A DNA stretch of 64,000 nt from Paraescarpia echinospica (lineage: Eukaryota > Annelida > Polychaeta > Sabellida > Siboglinidae), in NCBI GenBank assembly GCA_020002185.1, contig CM034544.1:744001-808000 (forward strand). Reading direction: 5' to 3'. The position numbers and the translations under genes are program-made. Within the stretch, counting starts at the first letter, position 1, and each line of letters opens with the position of its first letter. Under the pieces are notes generated by a model, which did not search any database, was not told where the DNA came from, and worked only from the letters and a program-made list of their open reading frames with translations. This document shows, one piece after another, positions 48,301 to 61,097 of the stretch.

Positions 48301-51300
48301 TGTTCTGACACTGCAGACACATGTTCTGACATTTTGGACACGTTCTGACACTGCGGACACATGTTCTGACACTGTGAACATGTTCTGACATTGCGGACAC
48401 GTTCTGACACTGTGGACACGTTCTGACACTGTGGACACGTTCTGACACCGTGGACACATGTTCTGACACCGTGGACACATGTTCTGACACTGTGGACACA
48501 TGTTCTGACACTGCGGACACATGTTTTGACACTGTGGACACATGTTCTGACACTGTACACATGTTCTGACACTGCACACACATGTTCTGACACTGTGGAC
48601 ACATGTTCTGACACTGGGGACACATGTTCTGACATTGTGGACACATGTTCTGACATTGTGGACACATGTTCTGACACTGCGGACACATGTTCTGACACTG
48701 CGGACACATGTTCTGACACTGTGGACATATGTTCTGACACTGCGGAAACTTGTTCTGACACTGTGGACACATGTTCTGACACTGTGGACACGTTCTGACA
48801 CTGCGAACACATGTTCTGAAACTGTGGACACATGTTCTGACACTGTGGACACATGTTCTGACACTGTGGACACATGTTCTGACACTGTGGACACATGTTC
48901 TGACACTGGGGACACATGTTCTGACACTGCGGACACATGTTCTGACACTGTGGACATATGTTCTGACACTGCGGACACATGTTCTGACACTGTGGACACA
49001 TGTTCTGACACTGGACACATGTTCTGACACTGCGGACACATGTTCTGACACTGACACATGTTCTGTGGACACATGTTGACTGACACATGTTCTGACATTG
49101 TGGACACATGTTCTGACACTGCGGACACATGTTCTGACACTGCGGACACATGTTCTGACACTGCGGACACATGTTCTGACACTGTGGACACATGTTCTGA
49201 CACACACTGCGGACACATGTTCTGACACATGTTCTGACACTGCGGACACACACATGTTCTGACACTGCGGACACATGTCTGACTGGACACACTCGGACAC
49301 ATGTTCTGACACTGACACATGTTCTGACACACATGTTCTGACACTGCGGACACTTGTTCTGACACTGCGGACACATGTTCTGACACTGTGGACAACACTG
49401 TGGACACATGTTCTGACACTGTGGACACATGTTCTGACACTGCGGACACATGTTCTGACACTGTGGACACATGTTCTGACACTGGGGACACATGTTCTGA
49501 CACTGCGGACACATGTTCTGACACTGTGGACACATGTTCTGACACTGGACACATGCTGCTGGACACATGTTCTGACACTGGACACATGTTCTGACACTGC
49601 GGACACATGTTCTGACACTGTGGACACATGTTCTGACACTGTGGACACATGTTCTGACACATGTGTGGACACATGTTCTGACGGACACATGTTCTGACAC
49701 TGCGGACACATGTCTGACACTGACACACTGCGGACACATGTCTCTGACACTGTGCGGACACATGTTCTGACACTTGCGGACACATGTTCTGACTGACTGT
49801 GGACACATGTTCTGACACTCTGACACTGTGGACACATGTTCTGACACATGTTCTGACACTGTGGACACATGTTCTGACACTGTGGACACATGTTCTGCGG
49901 ACACATGTGCGGACACATGTTCTGACGGACACATGTTCTGACACTGCGGACACATGTTCTGACACGGACACATGTTCTGACACGGACACATGTTCTGACA
50001 CTGACACATGTTCTGACTGGACACATGTCTCTGACACATGCTGTGGACACATGTCTGACACTGTGGACACATGTTCTGACGGACACATGTCTCTGACACA
50101 TGCGGACACATGTTGACACGGACACATGTCTGACTGACACACTGACACTGGACACATGTTCTGACACTGTGGACACATGTTCTGACACTGGACACTGACT
50201 GGACACATGTTCTGACACTGACACTGTGGACACATGTTCTGACACTGTGGACACATGTTCTGACACTGACACATGACACTGTGGACACATGCTCTGTGGA
50301 CACATGGACTGTGGACACATGTTCTGACACTGCGGACACATGTTCTGACACTGTGGACACATGTTCTGACACTGTGGACACATGTTCTGACTGGACACAT
50401 GTTCTGACACTGTGGACACATGTCTGACACTGACACATGTTCTGGTGGACACATGTTCTGACACTGACTGTGGACACATGTTCTGACACACTGACGGACA
50501 CATGTTCTGACACATGCGGACACATGTCTGACACTGTGGACACATGTTCTGACACTGGACACATGTTCTGACACTGCGGACACATGTTCTGACACTGTGG
50601 ACACATGTTCTGACACTGCGGACACATGTTCTGACACTGCGGACACATGTTCTGACACTGCGGACACATGTTCTGACATTGTGGACACATGTTCTGACAT
50701 TGTGGACACATGTTCTGACACTGCGGACACATGTTCTGACACTGCGGACACATGTTCTGACACTGCGGACACATGTTCTGACACTGTGGACACATGTTCT
50801 GACACTGGACACATGTTCTGACACTGCGGACACATGTTCTGACACTGCGGACACACACATGTTCTGACACACTGCGGACACATGTTCTGGACACACTGCG
50901 GACACATGTTCTGACACTGTGGACACATGTTCTGACACTGCGGACACTTGTTCTGACACTGCGGACACATGTTCTGACACTGTGGACACGTTCTGACACT
51001 GTGGACACATGTTCTGACACTGTGGACACATGTTCTGACACTGGGGACACATGTTCTGACACTGTGGACACATGTTCTGACACTGGGGACACATGTTCTG
51101 ACACTGCGGACACATGTTCTGACACTGCGGACACATGTTCTGACACTGCGGACACATGTTCTGACACTGCGGACACATGTTCTGACACTGTGGACACATG
51201 TTCTGACACTGGGGACACATGTTCTGACATTGCGGACACATGTTCTGACACTGCGGACACATGTTCTGACACTGTGGACACATGTTCTGACACTGTGGAC

Positions 51301-52492
51301 ACATGTTCTGACACTGTGGACACATGTTCTGACACTGTGGACACATGTTCTGACACTGGCGGACACATGTTCTGACACTGACACATGTTCTGACACTGCG
51401 GACACATGTTCTCTGACACACTGACACTGTGGACACATGTTCTGACACTGACACACACTGCGGACACATGTTGCGGACACATGTTCTAACACTGTGGACA
51501 CATGTTCTGACACTGGTGGACACATGTTCTGACACTTGTTCTAACACTGTGGACACATGTTCTGACACTGTGGACACATGTTCTGACACTGTGGACACAT
51601 GTTCTGACACTGTGGACACATGTTCTGACACTGTGGACACATGTTCTGATACTGGGGACACATGTTCTGACAATGGGGACACATGTTCTGACACTGCGGA
51701 CACATGTTCTGACACTGTGGACACATGTTCTGACACTGTGGACACATGTTCTGACACTGGGGACACATGTTCTGACATTGCGGACACATGTTCTGACACT
51801 GCGGACACATGTTCTAACACTGTGGACACATGTTCTGACACTGTGGACACATGTTCTGACATTGTGGACACATGTTCTGACACTGCGGACACATGGTCTA
51901 ACACTGTGGACACATGTTCTGACACTGTGGACACATGTTCTGACATTGTGGACACATGTTCTGACACTGCGGACACATGTTCTGACACTGTGGACACATG
52001 TTCTGACACTGTGGACACATGTGCTGGACACATGTTTGTGGACACATGTTCTGACACTGCGGACACATGTTCTAACACTGTGGACACATGTTCTGACACT
52101 GTGGACACATGTTCTGACATTGTGGACACATGTTCTGACACTGCGGACACATGTTCTAACACTGTGGACACATGTTCTGACACTGTGGACACATGTTCTG
52201 ACATTGTGGACACATGTTCTGACACTGTGGACACATGTTCTGACATTGTGGACACATGTTCTGACACTGTGGACACATGTTCTGACATTGTGGACACATG
52301 TTCTGACACTGTGGACACATGTTCTGACATTGTGGACACATGTTCTGACATTGTGGACACATGTTCTAACATTGTGGACACATGTTCTGACATTGTGGAC
52401 ACATGTTCTAACATTGTGGACACATGTTCTGACATTGTGGACACATGTTCTGACACTGTGGACACATGTTCTGACACTGTGGAAACATGTCC
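48301..52492. repeat. 21-bp satellite array, copy 1, about 200 units
   Basis: The unit is ACATGTTCTGACACTGTGG plus AC, 21 bases. Variants are CTGCGG, CTGGGG and ATTGTGG, with an occasional 18-base unit lacking ACA. From about 49020 to 51500 units are repeatedly truncated or fused (for example CTGACACATGTTCTGTGG), while both ends are regular. Frames up to about 1500 codons are open on the minus strand, in three frames at once, and on the plus strand too. That is a property of the unit and not evidence of coding. Confidence 0.97.
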
Positions 52493-52582
52493 GCACACTA
52501 CAAAATATGTGAAGAATATGTCGGGGGACAACAATCCAGGCTACATAGATATATTATGTTTACTTCCATGGGGTTTGAACTT
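52493..52582. other. Junction between 21-bp and 26-bp arrays, copy 1
   Basis: Ninety bases of non-repetitive sequence. The last 24 or so, from TTTACTTCCATGGGG, recur at 56918. The first part (about 52493-52558) is missing from the second copy, where the 21-bp array abuts TTTACTTCC directly. Confidence 0.85.
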
Positions 52583-52962
52583 CATTAATTGTTACTTTGT
52601 AACACCTCATTAATTGTTACCTATGTAACACCTCATTAATTGTTACCTCTGTAACACCTCATTAATTGTTACCTATGTAACACCTCATTAATTGTTACCT
52701 ATGTAACACCTCATTAATTGTTACCTATGTAACACCTCATTAATTGTTACCTATGTAACACCTCATTAATTGTTACCTCTGTAACACCTCATTAATTGTT
52801 ACCTATGTAACACCTCATTAATTGTTACCTATGTAACACCTCATTAATTGTTACCTATGTAACACCTCATTAATTGTTACCTATGTAACACCTCATTAAT
52901 TGTTACCTCTGTAACACCTCATTAATTGTTACCTATGTAACACCTCATTAATTGTTACCTAT
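52583..52962. repeat. 26-bp tandem array, copy 1, 15 units
   Basis: The unit is ATTAATTGTTACCTATGTAA plus CACCTC. Each unit contains TGTTAC, a short loop and ACA-ended GTAACA, a perfect 6-base-pair stem. The only variation is in the loop: TTT in unit 1, CTCT in units 3, 8 and 13, and CTAT in the rest. The CTCT spacing shows a five-unit (130-base) higher-order repeat. The last unit runs straight into the pyrimidine tract. Confidence 0.97.
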
Positions 52963-53440
52963 CTCCCTCCCCCTCTCTCTGTCTATATATATATCTCTCT
53001 GCCTCCCCCTATCTCTATATATATCTCCCCCCTCTATATATCTCTCCCTCCCCCCTCTCTCTATATATATCTCCCTCTCCCTCACCCCTCTATATATATA
53101 TATATCTCCCTCCCCCTCTCTAGATATATATCTCCCTCTCCCTCCCCCCTCTCTCTCTCTATATCCCTCTCCCCCTTCTCTCTATATATATATCCCTCTC
53201 CCTCCCCCCTCTCTCTCTCTATACATCTCCCTCCCCCTCTCTCTATATATATATATCTCCCTCCCCCTCTATATATATCTCCCTCTCCCTCCCCCTCTCT
53301 TTCTATATATATATATATATCTCCCTCCCCCTCTCTATATATATCGATCCCCTCTCTCTGTATATATCTCCCTCCCCTCACCCATATATATATATATATC
53401 CTCCCTCCTCGATGCCGTCACATCTCCCTGATCTCTCTCT
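52963..53440. repeat. Pyrimidine-rich/TA tract, copy 1
   Basis: About 440 bases of CTCCCTCCCCCTCTCT-type pyrimidine runs alternate with (TA)n blocks of 4 to 8 repeats. The strand is almost free of G. The right end (53400-53440) mixes pyrimidine motifs with fragments of the 120-bp unit (GATGCCGTCACATC). The plus-strand frame rich in Leu, Ser, Pro, Tyr and Ile is a by-product. Mirror-symmetric pyrimidine tracts may form triplexes, and the G-rich strand has closely spaced G runs. Confidence 0.95.
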
Positions 53441-54200
53441 GATGCTGTCACGTGTGATCACGCAATGTGTGCCGTCACATCACCCCAAGGTTGTCATCAT
53501 GTGATGTCTTCTATCACAGCAGGCCACGTCTGCCGTCACATCATAGTTGATACAGACATTGATGCTGTCACGTGTGATCACACAATGTGTGCCGTCACAT
53601 CACCCCAAGGTTGTCATCATGTGATGCCTTCTATCACAGCAGGCCACGTCTGCCGTCACATCATAGTTGATACAGACATTGATGCTGTCACGTGTGGTCA
53701 CACAATGTGTGCCGTCACATCACCCCAAGTTTGTCATCATGTGATGCCTACTATCACAACAGGCCACGTCTGCCGTCACATCATAGTTGATATAGACATT
53801 GATGCTGTCACGTGTGATCACGCAATGTGTGCCGTCACATCACCCCAAGTTTGTCATCATGTGATGCCTTCTATCACAACAGGCCACGTCTGCCGTCACA
53901 TCATAGTTGATACAGACATTGATGCTGTCACGTGTGATCATACAATGTGTGCCATCACATCACCCCAAGTTTGTCATCATGTGATGCCTACTATCACAGC
54001 AGGCCACGTCTGCCGTCACATCATAGTTGATACAGACATTGATGCTGTCACGTGTGATCATACAATGTGTGCCATCACATCACCCCAAGTTTGTCATCAT
54101 GTGATGTCGTCTATCACAGCAGGCCACATCTGCCGTAACATGATGCGTGCCATCATGCCACGTCTGTTATCATGTACTATGTCAGGACACACCTCGTGTG
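53441..54200. repeat. 120-bp satellite array, second block, about 6 units
   Basis: Units match 47281-48040 at an offset of exactly 6160 bases with almost no differences, for example GATATAGACATT here against GATACAGACATT in the first copy. The block starts exactly at the GATGCTGTCA unit boundary. It marks the start of the second copy of the composite repeat. Confidence 0.95.
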
Positions 54201-54460
54201 TCATAATATGACGTCTGTTGATACATGTCTGATGTCATTATATCTGTCATCATATTGTGTCTTGTCACAACGTTTGTCGCGTCGCCTCATTTCGGTCCTC
54301 GTTATAGAGTTATGTAATTTAGGTAATAAATTGTGGAAATATAATTTAATGTTGTGTCTTCCGTTTACATACATCATACATGAAACCACAGACTGCATCT
54401 TAGTACTTTCATTAGTTGTATGCAAACTATGACTAAAAACCAAATAGCATAATGCTTTAT
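54201..54460. other. Junction segment J, copy 2
   Basis: This is the repeat of 48041-48300 at the same 6160-base offset, identical as far as I can read. The deduced 86-residue frame across it is also identical. No gene is supported. Confidence 0.9.
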
Positions 54461-56917
54461 TGTTCTGACACTGCAGACACATGTTCTGACATTTTGGACA
54501 CGTTCTGACACTGCGGACACATGTTCTGACACTGTGAACATGTTCTGACATTGCGGACACGTTCTGACACTGTGGACACGTTCTGACACTGTGGACACGT
54601 TCTGACACCGTGGACACATGTTCTGACACCGTGGACACATGTTCTGACACTGTGGACACATGTTCTGACACTGCGGACACATGTTTTGACACTGTGGACA
54701 CATGTTCTGACACTGTACACATGTTCTGACACTGCACACACATGTTCTGACACTGTGGACACATGTTCTGACACTGGGGACACATGTTCTGACATTGTGG
54801 ACACATGTTCTGACATTGTGGACACATGTTCTGACACTGCGGACACATGTTCTGACACTGCGGACACATGTTCTGACACTGTGGACATATGTTCTGACAC
54901 TGCGGAAACTTGTTCTGACACTGTGGACACATGTTCTGACACTGTGGACACGTTCTGACACTGCGAACACATGTTCTGAAACTGTGGACACATGTTCTGA
55001 CACTGTGGACACATGTTCTGACACTGTGGACACATGTTCTGACACTGTGGACACATGTTCTGACACTGGGGACACATGTTCTGACACTGCGGACATATGT
55101 TCTGACACTGTGGACACATGTTCTGACACTGCGGACACATGTTCTGACACTGTGGACACATGTTCTAACACTGGACACATGTTCTGACACTGCGGACACA
55201 TGTTCTGACACTGTGGACACATGTTCTGACACTGCGGACACATGTTCTGACACTACGGACACATGTTCTGACACTGCGGACACATGTTCTGACATTGTGG
55301 ACACATGTTCTGACATTGTGGACACATGTTCTGACACTGCGGACACATGTTCTGACACTGCGGACACATGTTCTGACACTGCGGACACATGTTCTGACAC
55401 TGTGGACACATGTTCTGACACTGGACACATGTTCTGACACTGGACACATGTTCTGACACTGCGGACACATGTTCTGACACTGCGGACACATGTTCTGACA
55501 CTGCGGACACATGTTCTGACACTGCGGACACATGTTCTGACACTGTGGACACATGTTCTGACACTGCGGACACTTGTTCTGACACTGCGGACACATGTTC
55601 TGACACTGTGGACACGTTCTGACACTGTGGACACATGTTCTGACACTGTGGACACATGTTCTGACACTGGGGACACATGTTCTGACACTGTGGACACATG
55701 TTCTGACACTGGGGACACATGTTCTGACACTGCGGACACATGTTCTGACACTGCGGACACATGTTCTGACACTGCGGACACATGTTCTGACACTGTGGAC
55801 ACATGTTCTGACACTGTGGACACATGTTCTGACACTGGGGACACATGTCTCTGCGGACACATGTTCTGACATTGGGACACATGTTCTCTGGACACACTGA
55901 CACATGTTCTGGGACACATGTTGACACTGACACACACTGCGGACACATGTTCTGACACTGTGGACACATGTTCTGACACTGTGGACACATGTTCTGACAC
56001 TGTGGACACATGTTCTGATACTGGGGACACATGTTCTGACAATGGGGACACATGTTCTGACACTGCGGACACATGTTCTGACACTGCGGACACATGTTCT
56101 GACACTGTGGACACATGTTCTGACACTGGGGACACATGTTCTGACATTGCGGACACATGTTCTGACACTGCGGACACATGTTCTAACACTGTGGACACAT
56201 GTTCTGACACTGTGGACACATGTTCTGACATTGTGGACACATGTTCTGACACTGCGGACACATGTTCTAACACTGTGGACACATGTTCTGACACTGTGGA
56301 CACATGTTCTGACACTGTGGACACATGTTCTGACACTGTGGACACATGTTCTGACACTGTGGACACATGTTCTGACACTGTGGACACATGTTCTGATACT
56401 GGGGACACATGTTCTGACAATGGGGACACATGTTCTGACACTGCGGACACATGTTCTGACACTGTGGACACATGTTCTGACACTGTGGACACATGTTCTG
56501 ACACTGTGGACACATGTTCTGACATTGTGGACACATGTTCTGACACTGCGGACACATGTTCTAACACTGTGGACACATGTTCTGACACTGTGGACACATG
56601 TTCTGACATTGTGGACACATGTTCTGACACTGTGGACACATGTTCTGACACTGTGGACACATGTTCTGACACTGACACTGCGGACACATGTTCTGACATT
56701 GTGGACACATGTTCTGACACTGCGGACACATGTTCTGACACTGTGGACACATGTTCTGACACTGTGGACACATGTTCTGACATTGTGGACACATGTTCTG
56801 ACACTGTGGACACATGTTCTGACACTGTGGACACATGTTCTGACATTGTGGACACATGTTCTGACACTGCATTGTGGACACATGTTCTTAACACTGTGGA
56901 CACATGTTCTGACACTG
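54461..56917. repeat. 21-bp satellite array, copy 2, about 117 units
   Basis: The first 600 or so bases align one-to-one with the start of the first 21-bp array at offset 6160. The array is about 1.7 kb shorter than copy 1 and mostly regular, with only a small disturbed zone near 55840-55930. The difference lies in the part that is scrambled in copy 1. Confidence 0.96.
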
Positions 56918-57347
56918 TTTACTTCCATGGGGTTTGAACTTCATTAATTGTTACTTTGTAACACCTCATTAATTGTTACCTATGTAACACCTCATTAATT
57001 GTTACCTCTGTAACACCTCATTAATTGTTACCTATGTAACACCTCATTAATTGTTACCTATGTAACACCTCATTAATTGTTACCTATGTAACACCTCATT
57101 AATTGTTACCTATGTAACACCTCATTAATTGTTACCTATGTAACACCTCATTAATTGTTACCTCTGTAACACCTCATTAATTGTTACCTATGTAACACCT
57201 CATTAATTGTTACCTATGTAACACCTCATTAATTGTTACCTATGTAACACCTCATTAATTGTTACCTATGTAACACCTCATTAATTGTTACCTCTGTAAC
57301 ACCTCATTAATTGTTACCTATGTAACACCTCATTAATTGTTACCTAT
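56918..57347. repeat. 26-bp tandem array, copy 2, 16 units
   Basis: TTTACTTCCATGGGG leads into the same array as at 52583, with the same TTT first unit. CTCT loop units are at positions 3, 9 and 14, so one CTAT unit was added to the first higher-order block. The offset to copy 1 changes from 4359 before the array to 4385 after it, one 26-base unit. Confidence 0.96.
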
Positions 57348-57722
57348 CTCCCTCCCCCTCTCTCTGTCTATATATATATCTCTCTGCCTCCCCCTATCTC
57401 TATATATATCTCCCCCCTCTATATATCTCTCCCTCCCCCCTCTCTCTATATATATCTCCCTCTCCCTCACCCCTCTATATATATATATATCTCCCTCCCC
57501 CTCTCTAGATATATATCTCCCTCTCCCTCCCCCCTCTCTCTCTCTATATCCCTCTCCCCCTTCTCTCTATATATATATCCCTCTCCCTCCCCCCTCTCTC
57601 TCTCTATACATCTCCCTCCCCCTCTCTCTATATATATATATCTCCCTCCCCCTCTATATATATCTCCCTCTCCCTCCCCCTCTCTTTCTATATATATATA
57701 TATATCTCCCTCCCCCTCTCTA
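57348..57722. repeat. Pyrimidine-rich/TA tract, copy 2, cut by gap
   Basis: Sequence is the same as the first 375 bases of the tract at 52963, offset 4385, ending at the assembly gap. The tract is a likely reason that sequencing or assembly stopped here. Confidence 0.96.
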
Positions 57723-58722
57723 NNNNNNNNNNNNNNNNNNNNNNNNNNNNNNNNNNNNNNNNNNNNNNNNNNNNNNNNNNNNNNNNNNNNNNNNNNNNNN
57801 NNNNNNNNNNNNNNNNNNNNNNNNNNNNNNNNNNNNNNNNNNNNNNNNNNNNNNNNNNNNNNNNNNNNNNNNNNNNNNNNNNNNNNNNNNNNNNNNNNNN
57901 NNNNNNNNNNNNNNNNNNNNNNNNNNNNNNNNNNNNNNNNNNNNNNNNNNNNNNNNNNNNNNNNNNNNNNNNNNNNNNNNNNNNNNNNNNNNNNNNNNNN
58001 NNNNNNNNNNNNNNNNNNNNNNNNNNNNNNNNNNNNNNNNNNNNNNNNNNNNNNNNNNNNNNNNNNNNNNNNNNNNNNNNNNNNNNNNNNNNNNNNNNNN
58101 NNNNNNNNNNNNNNNNNNNNNNNNNNNNNNNNNNNNNNNNNNNNNNNNNNNNNNNNNNNNNNNNNNNNNNNNNNNNNNNNNNNNNNNNNNNNNNNNNNNN
58201 NNNNNNNNNNNNNNNNNNNNNNNNNNNNNNNNNNNNNNNNNNNNNNNNNNNNNNNNNNNNNNNNNNNNNNNNNNNNNNNNNNNNNNNNNNNNNNNNNNNN
58301 NNNNNNNNNNNNNNNNNNNNNNNNNNNNNNNNNNNNNNNNNNNNNNNNNNNNNNNNNNNNNNNNNNNNNNNNNNNNNNNNNNNNNNNNNNNNNNNNNNNN
58401 NNNNNNNNNNNNNNNNNNNNNNNNNNNNNNNNNNNNNNNNNNNNNNNNNNNNNNNNNNNNNNNNNNNNNNNNNNNNNNNNNNNNNNNNNNNNNNNNNNNN
58501 NNNNNNNNNNNNNNNNNNNNNNNNNNNNNNNNNNNNNNNNNNNNNNNNNNNNNNNNNNNNNNNNNNNNNNNNNNNNNNNNNNNNNNNNNNNNNNNNNNNN
58601 NNNNNNNNNNNNNNNNNNNNNNNNNNNNNNNNNNNNNNNNNNNNNNNNNNNNNNNNNNNNNNNNNNNNNNNNNNNNNNNNNNNNNNNNNNNNNNNNNNNN
58701 NNNNNNNNNNNNNNNNNNNNNN
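57723..58722. other. Assembly gap, exactly 1000 N
   Basis: A fixed-size placeholder of 1000 N, the same length as the first gap. It separates the pyrimidine tract from an unrelated 43-bp array. More composite repeat copies could be missing here. Confidence 0.99.
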
Positions 58723-60331
58723 AGTTAGCTAGAGTGGTGATAGAGGTCTCCAACGTGACACAAGGAGTTAGCTAGAGTGGTGATAGATGTCTCCAACGTG
58801 GCGCAAGGAGTTAGCTAGAGTGGTGACAGATGTCTCCAACGTGGTGCAAGGAGTTAGCTAGAGTGGTGACAGATGTCTCCAACGTGGCACAAGGTGTTAG
58901 CTAGAGTGGTGACAGATGTCTCCAACGTGGCGCAAGGAGTTAGCTAGAGTGGTGACAGATCCAACGTGGCGCAAGGAGTTAGCTAGAGTGGTGACAGATG
59001 TCTCCAACGTGGCACAAGGTGTTAGCTAGAGTGGTGACAGATGTCTCCAACGTGGCGCAAGGAGTTAGCAAGAGTGGTGACAGATGTCTCTAACGTGGCA
59101 CAAGGAGTTAGCTAGAGTGGTCACAGATGTCTCTAACGTGACACAAGGAGTTAGCTAGAGTGGTGATAGATGTTTCCAACGTGGCGCAAGGAGTTAGCTA
59201 GAGTGGTGATAGAGGTCTCCAACGTGGCGCAAGGTGTTAGCTAGAGTGGTGACAGATGTCTCCAACGTGGCGCAAGGAGTTAGCTAGAGTGGTGACAGAT
59301 GTCTCCAACGTGGCGCAAGGAGTTAGCTAGAGTGGTGATAGATGTCTCCAACGTGGCGCAATGAGTTAGCTAGAGTGGTGACAGATGTCTCCGACGTGGC
59401 ATAAGGTGTTAGCTAGAGTAGTGACAGATGTCTCCAATGTGGCGCAAGGAGTTAGCTAGAGTGGTGATAGATGTTTCCAACGTGGCGCAAGGAATTAGCT
59501 AGAGTTGTGATAGATGTTTCCAACATGGCACAAGGAGTTAGCTAGAGTGGTGATAGATGTTTCCAATGTGGCGCAAGGTGTTAGCTAGAGTGGTGACAGA
59601 TGTCTCCGACGTGGCGCAAGGAGTTAGCTAGAGTGGTGACAGATGTCTCCGACATGGCACAAGGAGTTAGCTAGAGTGGCGACAGTTGTCTCAGACGTGG
59701 CATAAGGTGTTAGTTAGAGTGGTGACAGATGTTTCCAACATGGCGCAAGGAGTTAGCTAGAGTGGTGACAGATGTCTCCAATGTGGCGCAAGGATTTAGA
59801 TAGAGTGGTGACAGATGTCTCCGACGTGGCACAAGGTGTTAGCTAGAGGGGTGACAGATGTCTCCAATGTGGCGCAAGGAGTTAGCTAGAGTGGTGACAG
59901 ATGTCTCCGACATGGCACAAGGAGTTAGCTAGAGTGGTGACAGATGTCTCCGACGTGGCACAAGGAGTTAGCTAGAGTGGTGACAGATGTCTCCAACGTG
60001 GCACAAGGTGTTAGCTAGAGTGGTGACAGATGTCTCCATCGTGGCACAAGGTGTTAGCTAGAGAGGTGACAGATGTCTCCAACGAGGCACAAGGAGTTAG
60101 CTAGAGTGGTGACAGATGTCTCCAACGTGGCACAAGGTGTTAGCTAGAGTGGTGACAGATGTCTCCAACGTGGTGCAAGGTGTTAGCTAGAGAGGTGACA
60201 GATGTCTCCAACGTGGCACAAGGTGTTAGCTAGAGTGGTGACAGATGTTTCCAACGTGGCACAAGGTGTTAGCTAGAGAGGTGACAGATGTCTCCAACGA
60301 GGCACAAGGAGTTAGCTAGAGTGGTGATAGA
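58723..60331. repeat. 43-bp tandem array, about 37 copies
   Basis: AGTTAGCTAGAGTGGTGA recurs every 43 bases (58723, 58766 and on), followed by CAGATGTCTCCAACGTGGC and CACAAGG or GCAAGG. Variation is moderate, with GATAG or GACAG, AACG, GACG or AATG, and AGTTAG or TGTTAG. One unit near 58960 lacks GTCTC. The left edge is in the gap. No frame stays open for long. Confidence 0.97.
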
Positions 60332-61097
60332 TTAATAGCAAAACCATGAAAATGCACGCACCGTCACTGAAACACTTATTCTACCAGTCTAACACGCAGG
60401 ATGTGAAAAATAAAATTGTGTAAGAATGTGTTCATCCGCGTGGACAAAGGAGATGTTTATTCTTCCTCCAAATTACACCAAGGTTCGGCAATCTGCAGCC
60501 CTTGGGCCAACTGCAGCCCACGAAGCTATTTCATGCGGCCCGTGGATTTAGAGTGAGATTGCATACAATGCGGCTTGCGGAATAACAAAATACATATTTG
60601 TATGGTGCATCTTCCTTGGGAGGAAGAACAGAAGGTGTTGTTTCGCTGATTGGAAAGGTTTGACACGATGCAGGTACCACATTGAATCTCTTCAGGCCCA
60701 CTGGATCATCCATAGATTCTATACCATAAGAAAACCTATGTAGCAAAACTATGAAAATGCACAAGGTCCTGAGCGCTGTCGTTCCCGTTCGTGGCCTAAA
60801 TCTGCAGTTCAAGAGCCTTCTAGCAAAGATGAACGTGCAATATCAAGATCCCCTATAATACTGCAATGTTTTCGCTTTTGAGATCAATTTGCGATTGTGA
60901 GATGCTCAACTACCGCATTTCTCAATACTCCTGACAACGAACCAGAAAGGCCGGACACGTACAAAGCATTGCAGAGCATTTTACAGATCAAGGAGTTCAT
61001 ATCTGCTCTTATTTTACAGCCAATTATAGTCGATGACGGGCCGGAAGCTGTTTAGATGAAGTTCACCAAAATGGTATGTGGCTCTGTGGCACTCAAA
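60332..61097. other. Single-copy stretch between arrays, no supported gene
   Basis: A 93-codon minus-strand frame (60531-60812) has no recognisable domain. AGCAAAACCATGAAAATGCA near 60337 and AGCAAAACTATGAAAATGCA near 60742 form an imperfect direct repeat about 405 bases apart, bracketing a possible transposon end. The last bases lead directly into the first 80-bp unit. Confidence 0.5.
60479..60560. mobile_element. Possible hAT-like terminus (GC-rich type)
   Basis: CAAGGTTCGGCAATCTGCAG is followed by CCCTTGGGCCAACTGCAGCC and CATGCGGCCCGTGG. The arrangement resembles the terminal region of one hAT group, whose ends read like CAGGGGTCGGCAAACTG with GCGGCCC motifs. No matching opposite end is certain; a GTGGCTCTGTGGCACTC segment near 61078 could be an eroded one. 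No TSD was found. Confidence 0.4.

Noticed and set aside
48041..52534. Minus-strand open frame of about 1500 codons, with overlapping frames of about 1100 and 1060 codons
   Set aside because: All cover the 21-bp array. The unit is seven codons and stop-free in several frames on both strands, so huge overlapping frames are expected. Indels switch the peptide repeat among three frames.
52952..53431. 159-codon frame rich in Leu, Ser, Pro, Tyr and Ile, and its minus-strand partner
   Set aside because: Pure translation of the pyrimidine/TA tract; the second copy runs into a gap.
60531..60812. 93-codon minus-strand frame with an apparent signal-like N-terminus
   Set aside because: It overlaps a probable hAT-like terminus and has no recognisable domain. 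The hydrophobic stretch near its start is weak evidence on its own.
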